Source: Larix sibirica
Taxonomy: Eukaryota > Streptophyta > Pinopsida > Pinales > Pinaceae
Assembly: GCA_004151065.3 (NCBI GenBank)
Contig: NWUY0300030574.1
Span: 1-19,239, forward strand
Reading direction: 5' to 3'
DNA length: 19,239 bases
A model generated the notes under the pieces. It saw nothing but the letters and a program-made list of their open reading frames with translations. It was not told the DNA's origin and did no database searches. Position numbers and translations under genes: made by a program. Position 1 is the first letter of the stretch. Each line of letters opens with the position of its first letter. Positions 1 through 9,837 of this stretch are shown piece after piece.

Positions 1-2
1 TT

Positions 3-1246
3 TCATTTAGTTCTCAGACATTTTCTGATTCTTCTGAATATGAGTGTGATGAAGAAGGGCCTTACCTCGATGGAGCTGATTTTGTAGGATATGAATATCT
101 GAGCAGCAACTCTTCGCAGGGTTCTCTTGATATCGATAATGAAAATGAGGCAGTCATTCCTGAGGATGATGAATGCGCGGTTGACCAAAATTATGTATCT
201 TTCAAATTCACAGCCGCAAGCGAAGCAGAAAACCAAGTTCAAGAAATGATTCATTGTCAATCCCGACAACATGTCAATCTGGTAATATCTAATGAACCCT
301 AAGTACTGAGTGGCCGTATTTAATGCTCTGCAACTCAATGACTGTATTTGTAAAGCATTATGAAATTCTATGGAATCGACCTTAATGCAACCATTGTAAT
401 CTGTTTAATTGATTTGATTATATTTTCTATTCCAGGTCTCGGAGGATCCTACAATATTAGAAACTCCTTGGACCGATGAAAAACATAACTTGTATCTGAA
501 TTCGATAGAGGAGGACTTTGTTCAGAGACTCTATGAGCGCGGGGGCCATTATAGATATTCATGTAAAGGATGGGAGTCTCGGAGTATTACTTCCTATGTG
601 CCAGGCAAGCGTTCATATGAGGTTGGTAATAGGTATATCTCATACATTTATATGGCTGCCGATCTGCATATATAATCCTTCAAACCCACCATTTCGATTT
701 CATGATTTTGGTTTTGTGATTCATTGAGTGTAATATGTCATTTCATCCCAGTACCCACTAATGGCGAGTGCGCCCCACTGTATATAGGATTTTGAATCCG
801 GGATTTCATGTGATTGCCCGCCCTTTGATCTATTTCCTGGGGAAGCTGACGAGCGTTGCAACGATGAAGAGATTCAGAGTCGTACAAAACGGTGTAGGTT
901 GCAAGAAGATGACATAAATGGTAATCTCTCCCATGCATTTTATTGATGGGCATTCCATTTTTTTGCAGTTTTTCCTGATGGGGTGTCTAGATTTTCATTT
1001 GTAATATATTAATGGCTATCATTTCTGTTTAGTTTTATTGCTTTGCATTCAACATTGGTGATGAAGCTCCATCAAACTTACATTCCAACCATTGCAGAAA
1101 GGGTAAATAACTGCAAATCCTTGAAGGAAAAAGCTGGTGAAGGATCCGCAGAAATGGGTGAAGTACAGAGCGGATATACTCCAAAGATTCAAACGCAATG
1201 TTTTAAAGATACTCATGGCACAAACAAAGAATTCTCAGAGCATTAA
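3..1246 (+). CDS. COR27/COR28-like protein, 3' part of a four-exon gene (exons 3-281, 436-621, 788-920, 1098-1246)
   Basis: The gene enters from the left edge, so its start is missing. Four open segments join in phase through GT-AG introns of 154, 166 and 177 bp. Exon 1 ends CTG before GTAATA. Exon 2 follows TTCCAG. Exon 3 follows TATATAG and ends AATG before GTAATC. Exon 4 follows ATTGCAG, completes a split GAA codon and ends at TAA 1244-1246. The joined product is about 248 residues. It has an acidic serine-rich start (about residues 1-90), then PWTDEKHNLYLNSIEEDFVQ, which resembles the conserved WTDEKH-LYL-S-E-FV-LY block I associate with plant COR27/COR28 proteins. Those are small nuclear regulators linking cold, light and the clock. 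The rest is charged, with a basic RTKRCRLQ patch. The weakest junction is the exon 2 donor (GTTGGT). An AATAAA lies near 1592. The gene model is fairly firm; the family name is a recollection of one motif. Confidence 0.5.
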
Positions 1247-2304
1247 ATCTAGGAAGATCAGGTAAGAGTTGCATCCGAGGCATTTCTAAGACTACATGAG
1301 GTAATCGTTACAAGGTCAAGTATTTGGCAAGTTTTGCTTTCAAGTTGTTTCATCTATGGAAAATACTTCTGAGATCTCTTATCAGACAGCAGGATTATCA
1401 TTTTTTTTATGGTGGCCTCTTGAACCCTTGAAATTGGGATGGCAAGTAGATGTAACTGGCCGAAAACTACAATAAAGACAGATATAGCGGTATATATTAG
1501 TTTTCTGTTATTAAGAGTTTTTTTTGTTAATCTATTCATTGAAGAGAAATCCCAATATCTGCTATTTCGAGTAGAGAATTAAGGTATGGCCAAATAAATA
1601 ATCATTACAATATAGTATTATATCACTGGTAAGAATTGAATTTGGGTAGGGAGAGCAACAATCATTACTCCGAATTACCCAAAATTACTCAAGCTATAAT
1701 GAATGAAAATTGAATTTGTAAATTTGCATATAGGCAATAATTTAGTTGAAGACTTTTGAACATTGAATTTATGGATTGACATATCAAATCTTTTTATCAA
1801 AGAGACAGTAGTTTAGTTGAAGACTTCGATGCAGAGTAGATATTTTCATCAATTATATGGATGTGTTAAATTTAAGTATGGTGGTCAGACTATACACATA
1901 ACATCATATATTTCATAAATAATTAATTGATTACCATTCAAACCGCTACTTATTTGGTAATTTTTTTTATATATAGAACATGGTAAAGGTGATATATATG
2001 TGTGTTTTTGGGCAAAGATGGGATTGTTATATCATACTTTAAAATTATCGAGCGGAGCTAACTGATCAGGCACTCATGTTATAAATTTATTATGCTTGGG
2101 TAATTTATTAAATGCACATAAGTTATTAAAGTTATGGGAGAGGGTTGACTCGATTGAACTAGAGGAGGAACAATGGTTGACTATTCATACGATTTTGAGG
2201 TAGTTTTTTTTCTGAGAAACTTGGTATAATGTGGATCTTATGTCTGGGAAAGGGACAACAAAAGGCCAATATAAAGAATTATCCAATTTTATTAAAGAAA
2301 GTTA

Positions 2305-2350
2305 TTGGTTTTGATGGTGAGGTGTTATTGGTATTGGTTTTGATGGTGAG
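2305..2350. repeat. Two-copy tandem repeat, period 29
   Basis: The 17-base string TTGGTTTTGATGGTGAG begins at 2305 and again at 2334. The second unit is truncated. No function is apparent. Confidence 0.75.
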
Positions 2351-2450
2351 TTGTTCAGAATAAAGGATTTAGTGAATGAGGTTGTAAGTGTTAGTTAAAT
2401 CAATGTGTCAAAGTAACTTATAAGGAGTAACGTTGATCAAGAGTTTATTG

Positions 2451-2559
2451 GATGTATGGAAAGGATTTTTTGCAAAGTTTGTTAGGAGAGAGTATGTTTT
2501 TTCATTGGGATGTATGGAAAGGATTTTTTGCAAAGTTTGTTAGGAGAGAGTATGTTTTT
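2451..2559. repeat. Two-copy tandem repeat, period 58
   Basis: A unit starting GATGTATGGAAAGG begins at 2451 and is repeated at 2509. The two copies are essentially identical over about 50 bases, so the duplication is young compared with its surroundings, or an assembly effect. Confidence 0.85.
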
Positions 2560-2825
2560 GTGTCCAAAGAATGAAGGGAGAGGAGTGGAAATGATTGACA
2601 GAAGCTTAGATATGGATGAATTTAGTGGACTAGTGCAGTGGTGAAAAGAATGGGAAGATAGTCAAGTGAACAAGGGGTAGAGATGTGTAAGGAAAACTAA
2701 AAATATTGTGAGGATACTGGTTGGAGAAGATATTGGATTGGAGTAGGTGCTAGAATACAATGGAAATGCACTTAAAGGAAAATTATATGGAATAATTGTT
2801 TTTAAAAGAATCATGAATGAAAAAC

Positions 2826-2885
2826 GAATAAACTTAGTGTTGTCAAGTCTTTCAAGGAAAAAGAATAAACTTAGTGTTGTCAAGT
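2826..2885. repeat. Two-copy tandem repeat, period 37
   Basis: The string GAATAAACTTAGTGTTGTCA begins at 2826 and again at 2863. No gene is associated with it. Confidence 0.75.
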
Positions 2886-3282
2886 TCTTTGAAGGTCTTA
2901 ATTAGTGCTAATATGAAGACAGTGTGATAATGGTTGTTGATGCCTATTCAAGATCCTTATGTGCACTGACATTGGAGAATGCGCTTTAACAGATGTAATG
3001 GTATGGTAAGATTGGCTACAAACGGTGGTCAAGCACTAGAAACATTGATCTTCATTATATACCAAGGCGAGTCTAAGGAACGGATGGCTATGCTTTAGAA
3101 ATAATGCTTACTTGGGATTGAGTTTGTTACGAGAGTTCCTAAGATAGCCATTTAGATCCACATTCTACAGATTTAGATCTGTTGGAGTCAGTGACGTTTT
3201 TCTATATATGCAACTCAATTTTTTATTAATAAAAAGTGTGTTCTGTGTAAGCTCCGCGTGCTAATTTTTCATATTTTCATGA

Positions 3283-3512
3283 TGTTGAAAACCTCTAATC
3301 TCAATTCGTTGGTTTACCTAACTGTTATACAATTACATGACAATTATAGTCTTTTTGTAGTATATATGTACATCTATGTGCATATTGAAGATAGATTATT
3401 ACTCATCTTACTCATTAAAGGAAAATATAGGGTGAGCCTTTTTCGTCAGGTTTTTCTATTCTCTATATTTTTCTATATTTTCTTAACGTGCTCAATATTT
3501 TCTTAACGGTTA
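3283..3512 (+). repeat. Left LTR
   Basis: It starts TGTTGAAAACC. It aligns with 4904-5129 through shared blocks such as ATATGTACATCTATGTGCAT and CTCAATATTTTCTT. Its right end has decayed: GGTTAG where the partner has GTTTAACA, so the boundary is uncertain by a few bases. A tRNA primer-binding site is not clear; only AGAGCC at 3536-3541 recalls the usual plant sequence. Confidence 0.7.
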
Positions 3513-4474
3513 GTTGGGATTGACTCCCTCACAGGAGAGCCCAAGATCATCAAAGAGCACATGGTTATAATCTGATGGTATTTTGATGAGAGAAGAAACA
3601 TTATTTGCATTGTGCCATCGTGTTAGAAGGCCACTAGAAGAACCATGAAGGTCGCAAAGGAGCTTTATTGAAGCCAGTTTGAGCAATTGCAACCATTGAC
3701 ATTTGAATCAGCAGTGAAATTAAAATAGAGTTTCCAGCATAGAGTTTCCAACATCCAGAGTTTAAGAACAATTTAATACCTCTTTTATGAACTTGTGCCT
3801 GTTCAGATTTGTATCCTTGCATTCTGTGTTTTTGCAAGCTTTTTGGTACTTACTATTGTGTTTGTGAGTATCATTATACTATTGAATTGAAGTATGATTG
3901 TATTTGGGTGCATTATTGGTTGAACCTAACACCCTTTTGCTGAGTTTAAATTTTCTATTGCTGAGTTTCTTCATGGCCTGGTGTCAGTTGGTTCTGAGTA
4001 AGATCAGTGTTTTGATCTTCCTCTATGTATGCATTCTGAAAAGTATACATTGTTCAAAAAAATGTTTTATTCTTGAATAGCTTATGTGGTAAATCAATTA
4101 GCATATCAAATTTGACAGATTGTTCCTAACACGGGGGATAAAAGACACTCAAAAACAAGAGAAACATACAATTTTGATCAATTTGCACTTTTCTCACCTT
4201 GTCCCTGATATGGGGAATAAATATCTACAGTTTGAAGTCAGGTTCCAAGTTTTAAAGTGTTTTTGTGAGCTTGTGAACAAATGGGAATCAAGCATACAAC
4301 CTTGTTCCTAAATTTTGAAGACATAGTGAAATTCAAAATTTTATAGAACCATCAACTAAGTAGAACACATGACAGTCTACTTGTTTTATTGAAAGTTTTT
4401 GGTAATATTTAAACTATTTTTTCATGGTTCTTGGTACGTTTTTAGTGATCAACATAATTCATTCAATCTTCTAG

Positions 4475-4595
4475 TTGACATGGTTTGTGCTAATCCTAAA
4501 ACCACCTCATTGTTGTTGACATGGTTAGTGGTAATCCTTAAACCATCTCATTGTTTTGGTTGATTAGTGGTAATCCTAAAACCACCTTGTGGTTT
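4475..4595. repeat. Three imperfect ~40-bp tandem repeats inside the LTR element
   Basis: TAATCC begins at 4491, 4532 and 4571 (spacing 41 and 39) within units of the form TTGACATGGTTAGTGGTAAT followed by CCTAAAACCACC. Related AAAACCATC motifs continue to about 4765. The repeats lie in the non-coding interior and have no assigned role. Confidence 0.65.
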
Positions 4596-4894
4596 CATCT
4601 TGAAACCACCGCTTCATAGCTTTTAAGCTCTTGATAGTTTGTGGTCAGCTTAAAACCATCAAGTTAGCAAAAAATTTGAGTTTTTGCTAGTTTACATTTC
4701 AGAGAACATTTGCAGTTGTTTCTCTGCTTGGATATTTTATGGTCAACTTAAAACCATCAATTTAGTAGAAGCCTTCATCTTCTGCTATTATTTCAAGGTT
4801 CAGAGAGGATCTTCATCCCTCTGAATATCCGCTTGACACATTGTTGATTTCCAAGTAGTGTGGTGGTTTTTCAGGCAAGAATGAACTTATTATT

Positions 4895-4903
4895 AAGGGG
4901 CGG
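4895..4903 (+). other. Polypurine tract of the LTR element
   Basis: AAGGGGCGG lies immediately before the right LTR start, where second-strand priming takes place in LTR retrotransposons. One C interrupts it, presumably a later mutation. Confidence 0.6.
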
Positions 4904-5129
4904 TGTTGAAAACCTCTAATCTCAGTTCGTTGGTTTACCTAACTGTTATACAGTTACATGACAGTTATGGTATTTTTTTAATATATATGTACATCTATGT
5001 GCATATTGAAGATAGCTTATTGTTCTTCTTGCTCATTAAAGGAGAATATGGAGCATGAGCCTTTTTTGTCAGTTTTTTCTATTTTCTATATTTTCTTGAT
5101 GTGCTCAATATTTTCTTGACAGTTTAACA
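4904..5129 (+). repeat. Right LTR
   Basis: It begins TGTTGAAAACC and ends GTTTAACA, giving the usual TG...CA termini. Many differences from the left LTR are A-to-G or G-to-A transitions, in keeping with decay of methylated DNA after insertion. Confidence 0.7.
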
Positions 5130-5220
5130 CATAAAGCTATCGACAAAAAACTGAGAAAGGGTTGGGCATAAAACAATGCGAGTGCTCAAAGAAAATTGAA
5201 AGAAAGAATCTTACTGGACT

Positions 5221-5286
5221 AATAATGAAAAATATTATAAGAAAAATAATTATAATAATGAAAAATATGATAAGAAAAAGAATTAT
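5221..5286. repeat. Two-copy 33-bp AT-rich tandem repeat
   Basis: AATAATGAAAAATAT begins at 5221 and again at 5254. The rest of 5130-5443 is AT-rich with no gene that I can see. Confidence 0.65.
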
Positions 5287-5443
5287 ATCAAAGAGTTAGA
5301 TACATGATTATATTGGCACAACTCAAAAAGATAACTTTTTATTAAAACAAAAAAAAATGTCTAAGTGATTGTCATGAAGCTGGATTTATCAAAAGCATGT
5401 GATGGGACAAGTATGCTATTCATCAAATTGATAACATATACAT

Positions 5444-5461
5444 GTGGGCTTCACTCTATCT
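5444..5461. repeat. LINE target-site duplication, 3' flank copy
   Basis: GTGGGCTTCACTCTATCT is identical to 11944-11961. It directly abuts the T run that is the complement of the LINE A tail. Confidence 0.92.
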
Positions 5462-5712
5462 TTTTTTCCAGCGAAAAAAACTACTATTGATATTCATGAA
5501 GAATCAAATAGTACAATGAAGATCATGATTCTACAGTCGAATCATATATCATATCTCTTCCATTAGCCAGCCAGTATAAGTGCCATTCTATGGTCACAAA
5601 AATAACCATAATGTCCCTATCAGCAAAATTCATCAGGTCATAAAATTCTACATATGCAAAAATACAAAAGCTAGTACCCAGCAGTACAACAATCCAGAGA
5701 TTAAAACAAGTG
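5462..5712 (-). other. LINE 3' UTR and A tail
   Basis: This is the 3' end of the element in LINE sense, closing with TTTTTTTCGCTGG and a run of about six or seven A. The T-rich stretch, then a short CGCTGG, then poly(A) resembles the ends of other plant L1 elements. Confidence 0.8.
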
Positions 5713-8700
5713 TCAGTCAAAAAAGTAGAAGGACCCACAATCCAGAAGACAACAATCAAACCATTCCTCCCAAATCAGCTGCCCATCAATGCCAGATAAC
5801 GCTTGTTTAGAGAGTTTATCAGCGAGAGAATTATGTTCTCTAAAGATATGTTCAAATGTAATATTCTGCTGCTTGATATCTCCAATTGTGTCCGGAGGGC
5901 CCAATGACGTAAATTCAGAACGTTGAGACTGAACTCACCAGCTGCCCATTTTATGGTAACCCTGGAGTCACCAAATACCTTAATATTGACCAGTCCAAAG
6001 ATGTTTGCAACTTTGAGGACGCACCAGAGGGCCATTAATTCCGCTTTCATGTTGGATCCAACACCACAGTTGAGCCTAAAAGAGAAATAATGAGACTCAT
6101 TCAAATATATAACACCCCCCATAGCACATAAACCATGTTGAGAAGCTCCATCAAAAAAAAGAATAGGCTGATCCACTTTAAATCTGAAAATGCTGATCCT
6201 GTCTGCCTTTAAGCTGTGCACATCATCCTTGCAAGATTCATTCATATTTAGTGCAGCCATACTACATTGAGATACATCAGGAGATTTGTTCTGAAAGATA
6301 GCACAGTTTCGGGAGTACCAAATTGACCAAGGAATACAAATAGCAACATAGAAATGTTGTTTACAATGTCTGTACCAATTCAGCAAAGACTAGTTAAAAT
6401 CTCCAACATCCCAACACTGAGAAATGTTCAAAGAAGATGAAATCACATCCTAGACTTTACGAGTGAACTCACACTGAACAAATAGATGCTGCTTAGTTTC
6501 AGCATCTTTTCTACACAGAATACATATACTTGGACCACTCCAGTCACGTTTACACAAATTTTCCCATGTCTTCAATCTATCTTGTATAAGTAGCCAACAG
6601 AAACATTTAAGCTTTGTGGGAATAGGCCACTGCCAAAGCCTCTTATACCACCAATCCTGAGGATAAATGAATTTATTTTGAACAATTCTGGAATAAGCAG
6701 TCTTAGCAGTAACATGTCCTGTAGTAGGGTTTCCTCCCCAAACAAGCTGATCGGGCTCATGGTTCAGGAAAACACCAGCAGAATTTAATTTAGTAATATA
6801 ATCATCCCAAGCTCGGGCTAAAAAGCCAGAGAGACCCAGATCTCTTGAATATATCCACTTAGAATTATAATCAAGACTCAAACAGTGCAGATGTATCTTA
6901 TTTAGAGTGTCCAAACCAAGGATATGAAGATATTGTGTGATACCAGCTGGAAGTATGTAGTTATCTTCCATACCTAAGATAGGGTCGATCCCGACACGGA
7001 TCAAAGCACCAGATCCAACCTCCCATGCAAGGTCTATTTTGATCCAATGGAAAATCTTCATGAAACCCCGCCACAAAGGAGAGAAATTCCAGCTTACTAA
7101 CTTTGGGTTTCTGATCCAGCAAAAGACATCCATATTAATGTATTTACAGTGAATGAGTTTAGACCAAAGAGTATTTCCAAACAGGCTTCTCCAAATACTT
7201 TTGAGTCTCAGGGCAATATTGAAGGTACCCAATTCTTTAATGCCCCAACCACCGAATCTAGTAGGTCTAGCGATGGCATCAGCAGCAACCATGGAGATTT
7301 TTTCACTATTAGCCGTCCCAAACCAAACAAAGTTGTAACAATATCTATTGATGATCTTAATAATGGATGATGGAACTTCCAACAATGAGAACTAGTAGAC
7401 AGGTATACTACAAAGGACAGAATTCACCAATATAAGCTTACCCCCTCTCGACAAATATCTGTAAGACCAATGGGCTATTCGGGCCTCAAATTTTCTTAGC
7501 AGCCAATACCAATCCTTAACTTGATAATTGTTTGGCTTAAGATAATATCCCAGATATTTAAAGCCCTGATCCAAAAGACAGCACTTATATGGCAGAATAG
7601 CAGTAATGTCACTAAGATGCCCATCATCAGAGGATAGATGATAGAAATTAGATTTCCCTGCACTGACCTTCATACCTGAAGCACTGCAGAAAGCCTGTAT
7701 GATTTCTTTATATACAAACCATTCCTCAAACGAATCAACACCTGCCACTAGAACATCATCAGCAAATAATATATGTGTAATCACATAGTCTTTTTTTTAT
7801 CTTGATTCCTTTAATCTGTCCACCCATTAATGCATGATTGATCATTCTGCTGAACCCATCCATAACTAGAATAAAAAGTAGGGGAGAAAGTGGACACCCT
7901 TGTCGAATTCCCCTGGAGCATCTAAAAAATTCAGATGGACTCCCATTTACAAGAACTGAGATGTTCATGGAGGTAATACATGCCATTATCCACTTAATGA
8001 TCATAGGAGGCATACCAATTTGGATGAGAATCAGTCTGAGGAAAGACCAGTTAACTCTGTCATAAGCTTTTTCCAGGTCCATCTTGAGAAGCAAAGCTTT
8101 CTTCTTGTATATATTAATAGTATGAATCAACTCCTGTGAAATTCCTATAGCATCATGAATCTGCCTCCCAGCTAGAAATCCAAATTGCTCAAGAGAGATG
8201 TGCTGTGATAGGATAGACTTGATCTGATCTGCGATAATTTTAGAGATGAGTTTGTAAAGCAAATTACAAAGAGCAATCGGATGATAATCACCAAAACATT
8301 TTGGTTTATCTGTTTTGGGAATGAGCGTAACAAAGGTAGAGTTCAAACCACCAAAGATGTATCCATTAAGTCTAGAAAAATTCACCAATTCTTTCAGCTC
8401 GCTCCCCATAAGATCAAAAAAGTGAAGATACAGCTCCACCGGCCACCCATCAGGCCCGGGGCTTTTTTCCTTTGCAAATATTTTCAACGTCTGTTCTATT
8501 TCTTCCAAAGAGACCTCAGCTTGTATGCTTTCAGCCTCTTGTTCATTGAAAAATCGAGGGAATAGAGAGGCAATTCTAATCTGCTCTGCTATGCTGCAAT
8601 CTCCAGAATCGCTATAAATGTGCCCAAAGAAAGAAGTGGCTTCAGCTTTTATATTATCCAGTCCAGTAAATTGATTATGTCTATCATCTTCTATTTCCTA

Positions 8701-9837
8701 GATATGTTTCGAGTTTCTTCTAGCCGAAGCAAAAGAGTGAAAGAATTTAGTATTCTTGTCACCAAAGGACATCCAGGTGGCACGACTCTTCAGCCGCCAT
8801 TCTTTTTCAGCTTGAAGAAGTAACTCTTCTTTCTTCCTTTCAGTCTGCCTCAAGACCTCAAAACCATCTATTGATAAAGAACCATTAATATTTGCTAAGA
8901 TAGCTTCCTGAAGCTTCTGTTCCAAATGAGCTAATTCCTTTTTATCTGCCAACTTCTTTTCTTTTATCCATTTGGTCACAGCCTCTTTTAATTCTTTGAG
9001 CTTATAACAGAACTTCATAATTGGATTAGTACTTGAAACAACACAGGTGTTCCAAAAATTTCTAATCATGTTGCAAAAGGAGTCATCTTCTAGCCAGCTG
9101 GAATTGAACTTGAAAGGCGAAGCCAGTTTCTAACCCAAATTATCAAGCTGGAGAATAATGGGCCAATGATCCAAAAACTTATGATCATAAACCCAAGACC
9201 TGTAATTCTGGAAAATTTTCAACAACGCATAGCTAACAAGGAATCTATCCAGATGCTTATGAACCCCTTCATTACCAAATCTTCCATTTGTCCAGGTAGG
9301 GGTTAATTTATGTGGTGTGACATCCACCAAATCAGCAGTTTCTAATAATTGAGTAAAGAAATCAGCTAATTCATCCAGTCTAGCAGATGCTCCCCAGATT
9401 TTAGAGGCATGACAAGTAAAATTAAGGTCACCTGCAATAATCAAATCGTCCAAGTTCATAAGGCCAGAATCCCGGAGAGATGTCCAAAATTTCTCTCTCT
9501 CCCTATAGGGAGCATAACAATTTAGGATAGACAGGGTATGTTTATTGCCACAGCAAAATCCTTTAAGTAAAATTCCCTAGGGAGTTATGAAGGCCTTAAA
9601 ATAAAAAAAATTGGGATCCCAAGCCACGGCTAATCCCCCAGATAAGCCATAGGAACTAACCGCAGACACCTCCCAATTAGGTAGCAACTTGCAAAGTTTG
9701 TGGATTGCAAGAGATTTATCACACATGGTTTCTTGAAATAAAATAAGAGCAGGGACAGTAGTACTGATGAGATTGGCTAAACCGTGTGCCCTAGACACCT
9801 TAGCCAGCCCTCGCACATTCAGAGACAACATAGACAT
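5713..9837 (-). pseudogene. LINE ORF2 polyprotein: endonuclease, reverse transcriptase, zf-RVT, RNase H
   Basis: About 1,375 codons from ATG 9837-9835. The APE-type endonuclease shows LNVRGL, LFQET, AGDLN and LDHWPI, keeping the catalytic N, E, D, N, D and H. The reverse transcriptase shows KSPGPDGWP, DYHPIALCN (usually DYRPISLCN), EQFGFLAGRQIHDA, KMDLEKAYDRVNW, RQGCPLSPLLF and the catalytic FADD. Then comes a zinc-binding zf-RVT segment (CILCRKDAETKQHLFVQC). The RNase H shows FFDGAS, KAELMALW, FGDSRV and a final D in SLADKLSK. Six in-frame TAG stops lie at 9577-9579, 9130-9132, 8698-8700, 7392-7394, 6450-6452 and 6390-6392. A one-base gain in the T8 run 7791-7798 breaks the frame just before FADD, and a one-base loss near 5880 breaks it inside RNase H. 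Catalytic residues are all still present, so loss of function came from chain breaks. Confidence 0.93.

Larger units (their letters stand above)
1247..3277. other. AT-rich gene-free stretch
   Basis: I see no coding region of convincing length or composition. The first ~350 bases are probably 3' UTR or flank of the upstream gene; a strong donor-like AGGTAAGAG at 1260-1268 could mark a 3' UTR intron. From 2130 on, the sequence is slightly G-richer on the + strand and holds short duplications listed separately. A 15-base motif (TTTAGTTGAAGACTT) occurs at 1741 and again at 1812. It is possibly decayed mobile-element sequence that I cannot assign. Confidence 0.5.
3283..5129 (+). mobile_element. 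Small non-autonomous LTR retrotransposon
   Basis: Two similar ~228-bp direct repeats (3283-3512 and 4904-5129) begin TGTTGAAAACCTCTAATCTC and enclose about 1.4 kb. The right copy is preceded by a purine tract (AAGGGGCGG, 4895-4903), as expected at a polypurine tract, and ends in AACA. The five bases before the left copy (CATGA, 3278-3282) nearly match the five after the right copy (CATAA, 5130-5134), consistent with an aged target-site duplication. The inside has no recognisable gag, protease, integrase or reverse transcriptase, so it would have needed another element's enzymes. The size fits a large TRIM or small LARD-like derivative. The TGTTG start and purine tract suggest Copia ancestry, but this is inference. 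Confidence 0.7.

Noticed and set aside
738-953. 71-codon - strand open frame over exon 3
   Set aside because: It is antisense to a spliceable + strand exon and has no recognisable motif.
969-1012. An extra exon after TTTTTTGCAG at 968
   Set aside because: It is in phase with exon 3 for 14 codons but runs into a stop with no fitting donor, whereas exon 3 joins the 1098 exon directly in phase.
2662-2883. 73-codon - strand open frame rich in Leu, Phe and Ser
   Set aside because: It is low-complexity translation of AT-rich DNA and crosses the 37-bp tandem repeat.
3258-3506. 82-codon + strand open frame, hydrophobic
   Set aside because: It lies in the left LTR, starts outside the element, and reflects T-rich sequence.
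3507-3545. tRNA primer-binding site after the left LTR
   Set aside because: Only six bases recall the usual plant methionine-tRNA site; not enough to call.
5580-5810. 76-codon + strand open frame
   Set aside because: It is antisense to the RNase H end and 3' UTR of the LINE.
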